A stretch of 64,000 bases of DNA from Paramecium tetraurelia (GCF_000165425.1 NW_001799037.1:80166-144165), one strand, 5' to 3'; positions 1 to 13,387 are shown, counted from the first letter of the stretch. Notes: a model not told the origin generated them from the letters alone. Made by a program: numbers and translations.

Positions 1-3000
1 TATCAATTTAAATAGGTTTCTCCTAGTTTTTGCGCAAATATAACTAATGGAGGCGAATCATGTTTTTATGATAAATCAACAATGAAGTGTGATTAGATGT
101 GTAAGTCTGCTAGCTTAACCACCTCTACGAAATGCGAATTATCAAAATATGAATGTGCATGGCGTGATTATGGGGTTGGATATTGTAAATTCAAAAAAAA
201 TCAATGTGATAGGCAAGGATAGAATTACACCTCATGTATGGAGGCAGATGAATACTGTCTCTTTGATGATGGACTATGCCAATCTATATAGGATTTGAAC
301 CTCCGGGGGTGTGCTGGTGGATTAAATAAATAGGCTTGTATAAACTTGAAGAATCCAAGTTAAGTCTGTTAATTTTTGGATAATAGATGCATGGAAATCT
401 TTACAACCCCAGAAGATCTACCATATTAATTATGGGATGTGAATCAGAATGCTTGTAAAAAAATAACAACAACTGCCAGTTACTGGAATAACGGTTCCTG
501 TTTAGATGGCAAAGGGAATGAAGAATGTACAATCCAAGGTTACAACAAGTTGGGATGTCTTAATACAATTAACACAGTGGCACCTTGTCAATGGAATGGA
601 GATTCAGGAAGTTGTCAGGCAATAACGATAACTAGAGAGACTAAATGTGAATCACTAAAATTGGTAAATGCTGTTGCTTGTAGATCAGTTTAAGAAGAGG
701 ATACTAGTGGCAATCCTGTGTTGTGTAAATACAATATAAATTCTACTGCTTGTGAAAAGGTCACAGTACTCTCCTCAATTAATTGTGAAACAGAAGGCTT
801 AAATGAAGCTGCATGCAGTTCAGTTCCTGATCCATTGTAAAGTTGTAGATGGTCTTCAAATTAATGTATGAAAGTAACGAGTTTGGGGAATGCAGTCACC
901 TGCTAGGCTCTATAATCAGTGACTCAAAGAACTTGCGCAATGATCTAATCCAATAATTAGAGATGTGTTTATGACTCATCAAGGAAGAGTTGTACAACCC
1001 AAGTCCCACCATCAACAGCTTGTACTGCTGCAGGATTGAATCCTTACGGTTGTGCATTTGTAAGTTCAAAATGCCATTTTGATTCTACCACTAATCAATG
1101 CAAATCTACTTAGGATTCCGATTATGCAACAATTAGTTGTGACACGAATTTCCCATCAAAAAGCACTTGTGTCTTAATAACAAAGGCTAATCAATATTGC
1201 AGATGGTTAGGAAAGGACAATGTTTGTGAATTATTTAGTTTTCCTGCCTCTGATTAGTGTACTAAGTATTCGAATGTCAACAAATTATTTTGTTTGGCTT
1301 TTGAAGTGCCTTTAACAAGATATATCAGTTCCAGTTACTACTGTTCCTTCGATTCAGGAACAAGTTCGTGTACTGAATATACAAACCTTGCTGCATGGGC
1401 AGATTGTGGATCATCATTAGATATCAATCTACATGCTTGTGTAGGTCTCTCTAATACTAGTAAATATTGTTATTTTGATCAAACAACATTGAAATGCACA
1501 GAAATCACGGATCCCAATGATTCCAAGTTTTCGTCTTTGCTCTGTAAATAAGCTAATAAAAAGTTGTGTTTGAGTTTATTAACAACTGGACAGTATTGCG
1601 AATGGGTGGATTCAGAGAAAAAGTGTTAACCAATAAAATCAGGTCAATCATGTTCCGATTATGTGTCCTTGACAGTCAATCCAACTCTGTGTGCCAGCAC
1701 CTTCTCTTTTGAAGCATGTGTGTCTAATTTTGCTGATAGTCACTGTAAAGTTTTGCTAGCTAGTGAGACGTCTTATGGTTGTCTTGAAAAGGGGTTGAAT
1801 CGGAAGGCATGTTTAGAGAACACCAACGGTGCTTGCTATTACGATACTGATAAATTGCTTTGTTTAGAAATGACTGGAACATTAGCATATTAAGTGTACT
1901 GTTATAGTTACGTGAACAAATTAGGCTGTTTGGCTACATTGCAAGCTCCTTGTAAATGGGCTGATAACTCTTGCTAATACGTTTATGATCTAGATCCCTT
2001 TAATTCAGCCTGCACTGACTTATCAACCTAACTTTATAACCCCAAAGTTTGCTAGATGATTTAAACCGATTCTCAATATTGCCAATATGACTCAACAACT
2101 TTCCATTGCAAGGATTTCTCAGACTTTGTCTAAGATTGCAAACCTGGATACAATTATTTAACTTGCAGTTTGAATTCCTTGTGTCAATGGGATTCAAGCA
2201 CAGAAAGTTGTTAACCCAGTAGCTCTGGAGCAGATTTATGCAAGGATCAAACGAATGAGACTAATTGTCTAGCCGTCACAAATGATTTGTGTTCTTGGAC
2301 TACTTCAGGAAAGTGTAAGAAGATTGTCATCACTAGCTATACTTAATGCAGTTAGGTAGGTACAGCCTAAGGCAAGTTCGTGAAGAAGATATGCCAGTAA
2401 ATCTTTTTCGGAACCGAAGCTTGCCAATATGATAGTGCCAGCAAGGCTTGTGTGACAGTAACAACTACAAACAACCAATGCAGTTCAATAGGTCTGAACA
2501 GGAAAGCTTGTCTTAGCAATACAATCGGATATAAATGCAGATTTGAATCAGATTCAACCAAAGATGATTATGGATGCTAAGAAATCAGCGATTTTTCAAG
2601 TCAAGGCTGTTCTGACAGTTTAGATAGCGAGGCTTGTGCATCCGTTACTATTTCTTAATGTGCATACGACTTGACTAGAGATATTTGTGAGGATTACTCA
2701 CAATTCTATTTGGCCTACTATTACACCTGTGCTTAATTCAGCACTGGCTATGTAGTTTCAATAAACTTATGCAAGTATCTTACTGATGTTGCATGCATCT
2801 ATGATGCCGCAACTTTCACATGTAAAACAACTAATGCACTATTGAATCTATGCTCTACAAATACAACCATTAATTCGGTGTATTGCTTAACCTAAATTAA
2901 GGATTAAACATGCGCCTTTGATCCATATTATGGCTACTTTTGTTATCAAACTGATACGTCCTATTGGTCTTGTAGTGATTGTTTATCCTTTAAGTAATGT

Positions 3001-6000
3001 GTCACTAGCAGATATTAAATATGCAAATGGTAGGATAACTTATGTCAGGAAATTACTGTTGATGATGTACCGTGTACTGATTTGACAAACATCAATTCAA
3101 AAGCCTGCATGAGTGTTACTGGGGATGCAAAATGCTAGTTCAAGTATGATTCAGTAGCATAAACAACATCTTGCGTAACTCCTTTGGATGACACTTAGCT
3201 TTGTCCAGGATTGAATGAAGCAGCCTGTGTTGCCAACACAATCTAATCCTGTTTCTTTTATTAGAAATAATGTTATAGCAGTTTTTCTGATCCTTACTTA
3301 GCTAGTTGCACAGAGGAATTTTCTTTTAATTATCGAGGTTGTGTGAGAATTATGAATTCAGATCAAAAATGCAAATGGGACACCACTCTTAAAAAATGTA
3401 TTTCAATATCGATTTCACCTACCGATACTTGCACTACTTATGCAGATTCTAATTATTCAGCAACTATTTGTGCCTCAATTTAGAGTGGAAATTGTATTTG
3501 GGATAACGGATGCAAAGTAGACGTGGCTCTTAGTTGTGATACTAACGGAGCAAATAAAGGAGCGTGCATAAATGCAACAACAGGGAGTTGCGTATTTTCA
3601 GAAGGAGTTTGCATAGATGTGACTATTCCATCAGCTTTAGTGAAAAACTCATGTACAGATCCTTCAAATTAGTCAGGATGTCTGAACATGAATTTAGGAT
3701 AAACCTGTAAATGGACGGGAACCACATGTCAAGAGATCAGCGTAACTGGTGGTTGCACCTCGTATACTAATGTGAATCCAGGAGTATGCTAAAAAGTCAC
3801 CGATGTAGCATGTAAATGGACATCTTCCAATTGTACTGTGGCTATAATGAAAGGAGTATGCAGTTAAGCAGGATTGAACAAAATAGCATGTTTGAAACTC
3901 ACCTCAGAAGTTTGTTATTTCAAAAGCAAAACCAATACTTGCACTCAGATTACTTAGTAGACTTTGAACGAATTGGAATGCACTGACAATCTCAATGAAT
4001 AGGCATGTCTAGCTCATTAAAAGAAATGTTGTAAATGGAATTTAGATACGGGAACATGCTAGGATTCAACAGCAGGTTCAAGTTGTGCTTCACTGATGAA
4101 TAACTCACCTTATTGTTGTTAGATTTTGACTGGATAAGCTTGTAAGATGGGACCATTATATTGTTAAGAATTAGCATCCTTATAATCCTAGTGTTCGGAT
4201 GCATACAACAAAGAGGCTTGTTAGTGGATTAGTTCACCGTGTAGGTGGGATGATACGTTAATGAATTGCATATAGGTCAACAAGAATTATGGATGCAAAC
4301 CTGATTTGAATGTAACAGGATGTGTGAACCAATCAGTTCATTGTAAATATTTAGATAAAACATGCATGGCAGCCAGCACTTCGGATACTTGTGCAGATCT
4401 ATATAATTCCTCATTATCTTCAACAAAATGTTTGTAAATAACAAATAGCAGGTGTTTGGTCATTAATAATGGGTGCGCAGTTCCTCCTTACAATATAAAG
4501 TGCACTGAAAACATGAATAAACTTGCATGTTTGGATAACGTTAATTACTGCGTTTGGAATGAAACCACTAATAGTTGCAATGGAAAGAGAGTACTCACTG
4601 CCTCAACAACTTGCGCAACTGGTGTTGTCAGTAGAGGGTTATGTGCATTCTCGAAAGTGCAATGCAAATCTGAGTATGATTATTCGTGCAGCACTTTTAC
4701 TAATATTGATGATTCTAATATCACTTGTGATGAAAGGAATGCTGTTCTTCCATCTAACTCTTCCTAATGTTTGGCTCTGGATAATGTCATTTGTCAATAT
4801 GACTCAACCTAACAGAGATGCACATCCAAGATATTTGGTTCTGTTTGCACTTCCATTGTTACCAAAAAAGGCTGTATCTACATAGAGAATAATTGTTATT
4901 GGTCCTCCAACTTGTGTTTGCAATACAGTTCAGACAAGTACTTTAACACATGCGAATAAATATACACAAAGTATCAGTGTTTAATCAATATCAATACAGC
5001 CTGCTAATGGTTTGAAGAATATTCCCAATGTAGAACCTACAAGGGATTTGCAGTCACTTGTGAAGAACACACTGAAACAGAAATCTCCCCAGGAATATGC
5101 TTTTATTTCTCATCTGATTATTGTGGTCATGATGGGAAAAAATGTAAAAAGGATGTAGCTTAATCGGTTTGTGCTAATTCAAAGAGTCCTCTAGGATGTC
5201 AAGCGAATACAGCTGGAAATTGTTTTTGGAGAATCAATACAGGCAAATGCGAAGCCTTAACCGATTCTAAACTTGCTTAAGTCATGACTTGTGTCGAATT
5301 GAAGTATTCCAAAAAAGAATTTTGCTTAGCCCCCATTATAGAAGGATAGACATGTCATTGGAAAGACGACCTGTGTTAAAGTGCAAATATCGAATTCATC
5401 TCTTGCACCGATGATCTATCCTTGGATGGATGCAGAGCAGTTGCAATGTGGGGGGATTGTGTTTTCAAAGACAAATGTTAAGATGCAGACATTAATAATA
5501 TTAAATGTACCGATTATATCAATATAAATTCCTGTTTACACCTGACATAAGATGGCCAATACTGTAAATGGTTGGGATAAAGATGCTATTCCTTAGAAAG
5601 TGAAGATGGCTTTGAATTATCCAGTCACATACTGATCAACGCCAATGTCTGTCGAAAAGCCTACACTAAATCAGGTGCTCCAGATGCTACTCTTAAGAAT
5701 ATTGGTGTTCGCTATGATCCATTAAACTATGTATGTCAATTATCAGATCCAGAAAAAGATTTATGCAGCACTCCAGGTTTGAATTACTATTCATGTTTGT
5801 CCACCTAAGCTGATGCTTGTGATTGGACTGGTAGCAAGTGCAAACTCTTCGATTTCGGTGTAACATTCACCCAATGCGATCAATATATATCTGTATCTCC
5901 AAAGGTTTGTGCTTCAATTAATACATCAAACTTAAAATGCCAACATAATTCAACCACTTTAAATTGCGAAAACTTCTCTGAAACCACTGAAATCTTTGTT

Positions 6001-7651
6001 AAAAATAAGGATGATGTATATGTAAACACTAAAAAGGGGATGAATCGATTGGCTTGCATTAGTGTTCTTAAATAGCCTACCATTTGGGCCAGTGGAAGAT
6101 GCGAATACAATCTTGTTAAAGTAGGCTTAATAACCTGCAACGAATTGATAGATGTCAATCCCAAGTCTTGTGCATAAATTGACAAGGACAATGTCACTTG
6201 CAAATATTTCAAAGAAGGAACTTGTACTGCATATTTTGACCCATAATTTGATAAGTGCACTACACCTGGCTTAAATAAAGTAGGTTGTGTTTCTATTGAA
6301 ACTGAGTAGTGTCGCTTTTCTGAGGGATCTTGCTCAAAATACGAAATTTCAAATATCATCAAATGCAATGAGATGAAAAATGTGAATGCCCTAGTCTGCA
6401 AAAATATCATAAATCAACGTTGCAAATTCAGTTTTGTCAATAGAGGATGTGTCTAATCATATTCAAATGATAAATGTTCATACAGTGGACTCAATCAATT
6501 CGGATGTAATAGAACCACCTAATGTCAATGGATTGATGATCGATGCTTCTGTAAAGGAGAGGTTTCATCACTCCAATTAATAGATTGCTCCAAATTCACT
6601 TCTGAACTTTGTCCAAACTACAAATAGTGCATTTTTGACAAACTTACCAGTCTCTGTCGAAACAGGAGATGCAGTGATCTTGCTGTTGCCTCTTGTTCGG
6701 GGACTATAGCCAAATCAATTTGTTATGTTAATCTCTTTAAATGCAGTTCTGCCTCTAAGTGTTCTGAACTATTCAATGTAGATTGTAGTCTTTATACTAT
6801 CGCTGGTAAAAAATGTGCTGACGATCTATAGAATGAAAATCATTGCATTGATTAAGGATGTCAGCATTTCAATGAAGACTAATGCACTGGTAACTGCCAA
6901 TGGTCATACGCTTAATGTGTGCTCAAAGAGTGCACATACATGAATAAAGACAAGTGCACTGGTATCATGAATAATAAGCAATGTTATTGGGATGGTACTT
7001 ATTGTTAGGCCCTTAGTTCCTGTAAAGAATATATTACATATTCCAAATTAACTGATACAACCCTGTAACAATAGTTGTGTACTTCTTCAATGTTTCTTAA
7101 TAAGAGATGCAGATGGGAACTCGTTGAACCTTTTGGAACTGAATTTTAATGCACATCCAAATTGTGTTCTGATTAAGGTACCAGTTCATCAACTTGCCAT
7201 GGATTTGAGGCTCAATCAGAGGTATGTGTATTATTACCGGACTTTACTTGTGTGGCTTGCTCAGAAATTACAGACTCTTGTACCTGTTTAAATATGAATG
7301 GTTACTGTTACTACAGTGAATCCAAGGGATGCATCTCAAATCTGTGTAGCGATCTGGATGAAGCTTCTTGTGGTATTATCATTGTTAAACATATTTATAG
7401 CATCAAATTCATAGAGATGCACATTTATTAACAAATAATGTAAACCATCCTGTGGTAAATTGAGAAGTGTTGAGTGTACTGTAAGGTAACAGTCGAGTGA
7501 GTGTCATTGGAACAGTAATGTTCTGAGATGTCTTGATGGTGCACCTCCGAGTGTCAATCTAAACACCATGGAGGAAGTGATAGTCATAGAGAGCTCGATT
7601 TCTAAGATTAACTAAGTGATCATCATGCTAATAATGATATATATTAATTGA
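1..7651 (+). CDS. Giant cysteine-rich surface-antigen-like protein, 5' end outside the window
   Basis: About 2,540 residues are visible. The frame is open from base 1 to 7372 with TAA/TAG as Gln, then a 28-nt GT-AG intron (7373-7400) leads to a last exon ending in TGA at 7649-7651. The whole protein is a run of degenerate modules of roughly 60-80 residues with regularly spaced Cys, recurring pieces such as LN..AC and C.W, and many Asn/Thr/Ser. That is the layout of the Paramecium surface antigen (PSA) repeat family, whose members coat the cell and cilia. The C-terminus has only a short hydrophobic end (IIMLIMIYIN), weak for a GPI signal, so anchoring is uncertain. Signal peptide and start lie upstream. 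The assignment to the PSA-like superfamily is firm; an antigenic role is inferred. Confidence 0.85.
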
Positions 7652-7727
7652 TATTATTATATCATTATTATTATTGAGAGGGATGAGAGGTACTTTTAGT
7701 TTTAATAAACCAATTTAATTATAAATA

Positions 7728-8644
7728 TCACTTGTTCTTCTTAATTGTTTCAGAGATCTTTTTCTTGACTCGCTTAAACCTTATTGCTATTACACACAAA
7801 ATAATGAACAGAAAGATAATTATGATTACTAGAATTATCATAATCATATATTGAACATAATATGGATAATTATTTGGAATTATCTATTCATAAATCTTAA
7901 TTCTACTTAAATATTGAAATCTATATTAAAGTATATTTCAGGTTTGGTTATATTTTGGAATTGCTAAACGCAACTTATATTTCTCATTATGTTACAAAAG
8001 TTTATAAAGTTTTGATCTCCATTGTCAATGACTATTTCTGAACTAGCATCTTAGCAATTTCTTATTGTTACATTGCAATCGTTAAGATTTGGAAACGCCG
8101 TATTATCTAGTATCATATAAGAGGCAGCATTCTAATAATATTGGTATGATGTATTTGCTATGATAAATGAGCCTAATTGATCACTCTAACAACCCAAAAA
8201 ACATATAGAATTCATATTAGTTGCATTAACGATTTGGTTCTAATAATTCAACTGAACCCCCATGACTGCTTGCATAAAGATTGACACTAAATATTGAAAT
8301 TCAATCTAATTTCTAGGACAAGGCTGACATATATTTTATACCATTTCTTAACATATGTTCCCTGATCTCTCTGAAAAATGAATATAACAGACATAAAATT
8401 CATTGTAAGGAGAGTCGAAGACAAAAAAATCGAACTCATTCTTTGTTGGAGAACCTATTGTCAAATTTATAGTCGCCTTCCCATCTATAATTGGATATTG
8501 ATTGTTCGATCCCATTCCAAAAGTATTCGGAATTATTTGCATAAATTGTCCATATTTTATACTCGTATCAATCGTTGAATTAAAACGAACGTAGTCTTCA
8601 TTTTGACTTGCAAAAGCAATCGAAAAATATAACAAAAACAACAT
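7728..8644 (-). CDS. Small type I membrane protein of unknown function
   Basis: Predicted 297 aa. The start at 8644 gives a short signal peptide (MLFLLYFSIAFAS). An ectodomain of about 230 residues follows, with a dozen Cys and several N-glycosylation sequons. Near the C-terminus is one strong membrane helix (about 20 Ile/Leu/Phe/Val residues, + strand 7780-7850), then a basic tail RFKRVKKK ending KKNK-TGA (7728-7730). One intron of 23 nt (7884-7906) is needed to restore the frame before the helix. The gene converges on the giant antigen gene, 76 bp away. I recognise no family; the topology resembles the ectodomain-TM half of the EGF-RING proteins at 32-37 kb, but no RING is present. Confidence 0.75.
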
Positions 8645-8905
8645 TAATTAAACTCATTAACGAAAGAAAAGTATTGTTCTATTTTATCATATTCTGACGT
8701 ATACTACTTCATAATGCAGATAAAGATGGAACATAAACTAGAACACCCTCAGAACCATGTTCCTGCATTTTCTTTAAATGATTACTTACATTATAGAATA
8801 GAAATAATGAAATTCTTAATATCATTAGGGATTTTCTAATTGATTTAATTACATTACAGATTATAATATAGAATTTAATGAAAGTATATAACAAATAAGT
8901 ATTAT

Positions 8906-10673
8906 TCATTCAAATTATATGAGTTCTAATTTAGTGTCAATCTTAGGAGATATGATTTATTGTTCTAAATTACTATCTTTAAAGTCAATAACTTAACAAA
9001 CACCTTCAACTGACATCATTTAGCAGAACTCATCAAAGGATATCTTTTAATCATGATTTGGGTCTATCTCATAGATCATTTAATTCAATTTCTCATCAGT
9101 GAGTGATCTACCATGTCTAGCAAACACCTCCTGAATGTTTTCCTTTGTGATATAATTCAAATTCTAATGGTCAAAGTATTTGAATAATGAGAGCAACTAA
9201 ATTGACAAGATAGATATACTTTTTCTTTTGTAAGTACTCTTCTTTCATCTATACAAGCAGTCAAGAAATCGCTGTATTTTATAACTAACGGTTTAAATGA
9301 TTTTCCTGAAGAGCACTCCAGTGTCTCATCATCATTGTCCATTCCTATAGTTATCATCAATTTCTTAACCTCATCATGGGATACTTGAGAACCCTACATA
9401 GAATTAATTAGTAAAGTACTTCACTCTATAATGCCTTCTCCAACTCATGATAGGTGATGGTACCAGAATTATCTTCGTCTATCTTTTAGAAGAGTCGTTT
9501 AAGATGTTCCAACTCTTTCTCATTCATTTGATTTATCAAAATTTTCATCACTTCCTTTTTCAACCTCGCCCCAGTTCTATAATTTTTTAACATCTCATAA
9601 ATGGATCTTCCATCTTCAAAATAATCTGTTGGAGCTATCTACTTTAAAGTGAGCACTTTGGTTTTGGATCTGCGTAGGTCTTTTTTTTTATTGACTTCCT
9701 CGAAGTTTAGACTAAACCAAGGATCCTTCAAGCAATCTTTAGCCGTTGGCCTAATCATGGGGTTTTTGCATAGTAGTTTCCTCAGGAAGGTCTTGATTTC
9801 CCTTGACATATGATTCCAATGCCTTCTATCGAAAATCAACTAACTTTTGTATATAAATTATTACATCCTAATTTTGAATGTGTTGAAATAATTCTTTTTT
9901 ATTCGATGCATAAAATGGTGGATATCCACACAAGATATAGAAGAGCATCACTCCGAAACTCCATATGTCACACTTGTCACTATAATATCCATCTATCACT
10001 TCAGGAGCAACATACAGGGGAGTTCCCACACAATTCAAAGTTTTCCTACTGAGATAGATCATAATGTAATACGTCTGCAGGGATTCATCTAATTTTATTG
10101 CCATTCCAAAATCAATTATTTTTGGTTCAGAATTTAAATCTTTTTTAGTAAATAAAATGTTCTCTGGTTTGATATCTCTATGAACTATCCCCTGTTCATG
10201 AATGTAAGCAATCGCCGACAATACCTTACTATAGATTTGGTATAATGAACCTTGTATGCAATTTGTTGGGCCTATTTCTCAGTGAAGGCACTCTGATGCT
10301 TGGGGATTCGCTCAAGAAGTTCTCCTCCCTCACAATACTCCATACAGATGTAGAAATATAGGTTGTTCTGGTATACTTCGTTAAATTTAATGATATTTGG
10401 ATGATCTAATCTTTACAGAACATAAATCTCATTTGCTAATTACGTTTCCTTACCTGATACCCTCGATTTCTCTATCATTTTTATGGCGAAGAGTTTTTCG
10501 TTATTGGTCTTCATTTTAGCAACTAGAACCTTTCCGAAGACTCCCAGGCCCATCATTTTACCGAAATTATAGATTTTATGGATATCCGCGGTTGATGTGA
10601 AAATTATCACACCATTATTGGTTTTGATGGTTTGAATCTTGTTGAGTTTATTTGAATTGATACAGCAACCCAT
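8906..10673 (-). CDS. Calcium-dependent protein kinase (CDPK) with EF-hands
   Basis: 547 aa in six exons; introns at 10225-10250, 10049-10072 (or 10046-10072), 9840-9864, 9394-9419 and 9197-9219. The protein starts MGCC, a likely myristoylation/palmitoylation site. Kinase motifs are complete: Gly loop GLGVFG (about 42-47), Lys in FAIKM (about 65), HRDIKPEN, DFG in IIDFGMA, GTPLYVAPE, and a CaMK-like insert and C-lobe. A junction region follows, then EF-hands: a canonical loop DEDNSGTITYHE, a degenerate second, DHQNLNYITKEN, and DPNHDQKISFDE. This is the order of ciliate and plant CDPKs, Ser/Thr kinases activated by Ca2+ without calmodulin. It ends at TGA 8906-8908. The active site looks intact. 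Confidence 0.93.
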
Positions 10674-11231
10674 TTTATTTAATTAATAAGTGTATATACA
10701 TTGAAATTAAGAGCATTAGAAAACAAAATGATTCGATGTATTTTGATATTATATATTAATTAAATAATTTTTAAAACGAAACTTCTTATATAAAACAAAC
10801 TAAAATCGCTAATCGATCCTTATCATTAAACATCCAACCAGATGAGAAGCTAAAGACTTACATCAGACCTGAAATCTCAATAGTTAAATAAAATAGTACA
10901 ATATTTTATTAATTTTTATTAATGTTAATTATTTAATAAATAAAAATAATATTGTTTGCAACTCAATCATTAGTTGATTCCCATCGAATCTCCTTTGATT
11001 CACTATTAAACGATGCCAATGGGTCATTAATTGATTAAATTTTGAGATTCAACCCAAAAGTGAAATTACAAACAACAATCCCAAGAGTTGGTCTCAAAAT
11101 TGCATTCAATCTATGACTCATGGATGCTATTACTATTATCTACTTTAAATGACAATTTTGAGCTGATTATTCTGTCTCTCAGCAATAAAATCATGATATA
11201 TTTAGTTTCTCTCAAATAACTTAGCATTACT
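10674..11231 (+). other. Intergenic region between CDPK and tRNA
   Basis: AT-rich flanks surround a less AT-rich core at about 10980-11200. On the minus strand 11024-11194 is an ATG-to-TGA reading frame of 56 codons (starts MILLLRDRII) with no recognisable domain; with only one stop codon in the code such a frame is easily random, so I do not call it a gene. Upstream promoter sequence for the CDPK should lie at 10674 onward but shows no clear motif beyond AT-richness. Confidence 0.3.
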
Positions 11232-11303
11232 GGATCTATCGTATAGCGGTTAGTACCTGAGGCTCTAACCCTCAAGACCTTGGTTCGAATCCAAGTAGGT
11301 CCT
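11232..11303 (+). tRNA. tRNA-Gln(CUA): tRNA-Gln with CUA anticodon (decodes UAG)
   Basis: A full cloverleaf folds. The acceptor stem GGATCTA pairs with TAGGTCC (one G-U). A 3-bp D stem has loop TAGCGGTTAG. The anticodon stem TGAGG/CCTCA encloses CTCTAAC, so positions 34-36 are CTA. A 4-nt variable loop follows, then T arm CTTGG-TTCGAAT-CCAAG and discriminator T. U73 is usual in eukaryotic tRNA-Gln. A CUA anticodon reads UAG, which fits ciliates where UAG means glutamine and explains the many in-frame TAG codons here. Internal A and B boxes (GGTTCGAATCC) are present. No intron, and CCA is not encoded. Confidence 0.95.
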
Positions 11304-11304
11304 A

Positions 11305-11309
11305 TTTTT
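11305..11309 (+). terminator. RNA polymerase III T-run terminator
   Basis: TTTTT begins two bases after the tRNA discriminator base, the expected position for Pol III termination. Confidence 0.75.
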
Positions 11310-11351
11310 ATATTATATTTTTGATAATAATAAAATTAACACAAATATTCA

Positions 11352-13387
11352 ATGCAAGAAGCCTACGTCTTACATGATCAATATAGGAATCAATCCATGT
11401 AAAACTACATCAGTGGGGGCTCTCGTCCTCTGTATTTCAAAAGGCCTTTGGTCCCAACGATGACTGACACTCCTTTAAAATTGAGCCAACCCCCAGTTTA
11501 ATAAGTGAAAGAATAACCTCTTCCAGCAAAAATTACTATAGAGAGAGTAACGCTGCTTTTTATTCGGCTAGGTCAAAGATGTTGAAATCTAAACTGATTA
11601 TAGAGAAGCAGAAGCCTAAACGGACCCATATACGCCAGCACATGATTAAAATGAAGACTAAAATATAGAAATTCTAGCATTATAGCATCTGAAATGGGAC
11701 AAGGGTTTGCCTGCTTCTATTGAGGAATTAGAGTCTATAGAGTGGAATCGAGAAAAGGTTTGGTTTGAGAATGCATTGCCTCCTATATCCGATGAAGCAT
11801 CCTTTAAATTGAGAAGAGCGCTGATGAAATCATAAGAAGAAAGGGAGTGGAAGAAGAAGGAAACAGATATCAAGATGTAATTGTGATTTAAACTGAGTTA
11901 GAAATCAGAACGAGAGGTTGTATTTATTGTAAGAAGCTTTGAAAGAAAGAGAAAAAGATGTGGAAGAGAAGAATGCTTAAAGAATTGAAAGCATCAAAAT
12001 AAAGAAAACAGAGTTGAAGAACAGGATGGTGGCTAAGATCTAAAAGAGAAAGATAAAAATACTTAGAAAGATGTAAAAAAGCAGAAAAGAAATTGATAAT
12101 GAGGATAAGGGCAGAGAAATCATAGAAGATTATGCTAATTTCGCATCTAAAGTGTATGCTGGTATCACAAGGGAAGGATTGAGTCTTGATAAAATAGCTA
12201 GCAAGTATGAAGTGTAACCAGTTGCATTAAATACTTATAAAGGTTTGACTGAATTATCAACTACAATAAAACCTTCTATTTTAGAAACTACAGTAAATGT
12301 GGCTCAATTTATTAAAACTATTGAAAAGGATTACACAAGATTGGAAATTCAACATAAGGTGGAAGTCAACAAAGCTAGAAATCAAATCTTTGGTTCAAAT
12401 AAACAAGATCAATCTAATGAGATCTAAGCCGATCACATTGGAAATAAAAATATCATTATCAGACCTGCAACTCCAACATATAATTAAGAATTTGAAAATG
12501 CTGATGTTAAGAGATAAGAGATGAAGTTTGAAAATTATGAATAATTCAAAGTAGATGCTGTTAGGAGATAATCAGAAGATAAAAAGAATTCAGCTATTAT
12601 CCTCCTTCAAAGATTATTTAGAGGTAGGGCTATGTAGAATATAATGTATGAAGGAAAAGAAAAGGTAATTTCTTAATTTTCTATTCATCTAGAGAACTGC
12701 CTTGATTGAGGAGTTGTTAACTGTTGCTAAAATACCAGATCTACCAGAGGCTGAATAAGAGGAAATCTTGATGCAATAACATGAAGAAAAAGTGAAGAAT
12801 GCTGCTTTGGAAGCTATTCAAGGAGAAGTGATTGCAGAGACTTTCGATATGTTAAGCAAAGAATTGCTCAGAATTAAATAAGAGAAGAGAATTGCTTAAA
12901 TGGTGAAATCAGCTGAAGAAGATAGAAGATTAAGAGAAATTCAGGAGGCTGGTACAAGATAAGCAGAATAAATCTTAAGAGATAGAGAAGATGTCTAATA
13001 CAATCAAATTATGAGAGTTCATTAAGGAACTGTTGATACATATTTACATTGGATATTTAAGAATACTATAGAATAAGGTAGTCATATATTTAAATACATC
13101 TGTAGCTGCTACAAGACAAGCAACCATTATGACTAATCTAAGAAAACAAAAGATGAATACTCCTGTCGAATATTTTGAAAGGAAATACAATAGTGATGAA
13201 ACTATTATCAAAGACTTAGTTTAGCAATTTTTAATCCCAAATGTACAAAGATCGAAGTTATAAAAACAAAGTAATTATCATTAATAAATTATTAGTATAA
13301 ATTGAAGAACGAAGATTTAATGAAGCAGCTAAAAAATCAATTCAGGCAACTTTATCACAGGCAGCCTAATAGATTAATCAAAAATGA
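11352..13387 (+). CDS. CFAP91: CFAP91 (MAATS1/FAP91) radial-spoke-associated ciliary protein
   Basis: 634 aa in six exons; introns at 11547-11571, 11877-11901, 12665-12692, 13078-13105 and 13271-13295 (25-28 nt) restore one frame ending at TGA 13385-13387. The N-terminal third carries the CFAP91 signature QTDYREAEAQTDPYTP, then KGLPASIEELE and LPPISDEASF. A long Lys/Glu/Arg-rich helical region follows, with the conserved block LLQRLFRGRAMQNIMYEGKE before a coiled C-terminus. In other organisms CFAP91 sits at the radial-spoke base (calmodulin- and spoke-associated complex) and is needed for normal axoneme motility. The start ATG at 11352 gives the conserved N-terminus and lies 49 bp after the tRNA. 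Shorter than human CFAP91, but the core is complete. Confidence 0.93.

Noticed and set aside
4523-4885. 120-codon plus-strand frame overlapping the antigen gene
   Set aside because: Offset frame of the same repeats; lacks the periodic Cys pattern.
5880-6410. 176-codon minus-strand frame inside the giant antigen gene
   Set aside because: The plus-strand Cys-rich repeat frame continues unbroken through it; shadow frame.
8709-8909. 66-codon minus-strand frame between the small membrane protein and the CDPK
   Set aside because: Begins right after the CDPK stop, has no domain, and the opposite strand gives an equally long frame; probably UTR.
10740-10960. AT-rich stretch examined for an origin, IES or mobile-element ends
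   Set aside because: No inverted repeats, TA-bounded element or terminal repeats that I can see; macronuclear DNA should lack IESs.
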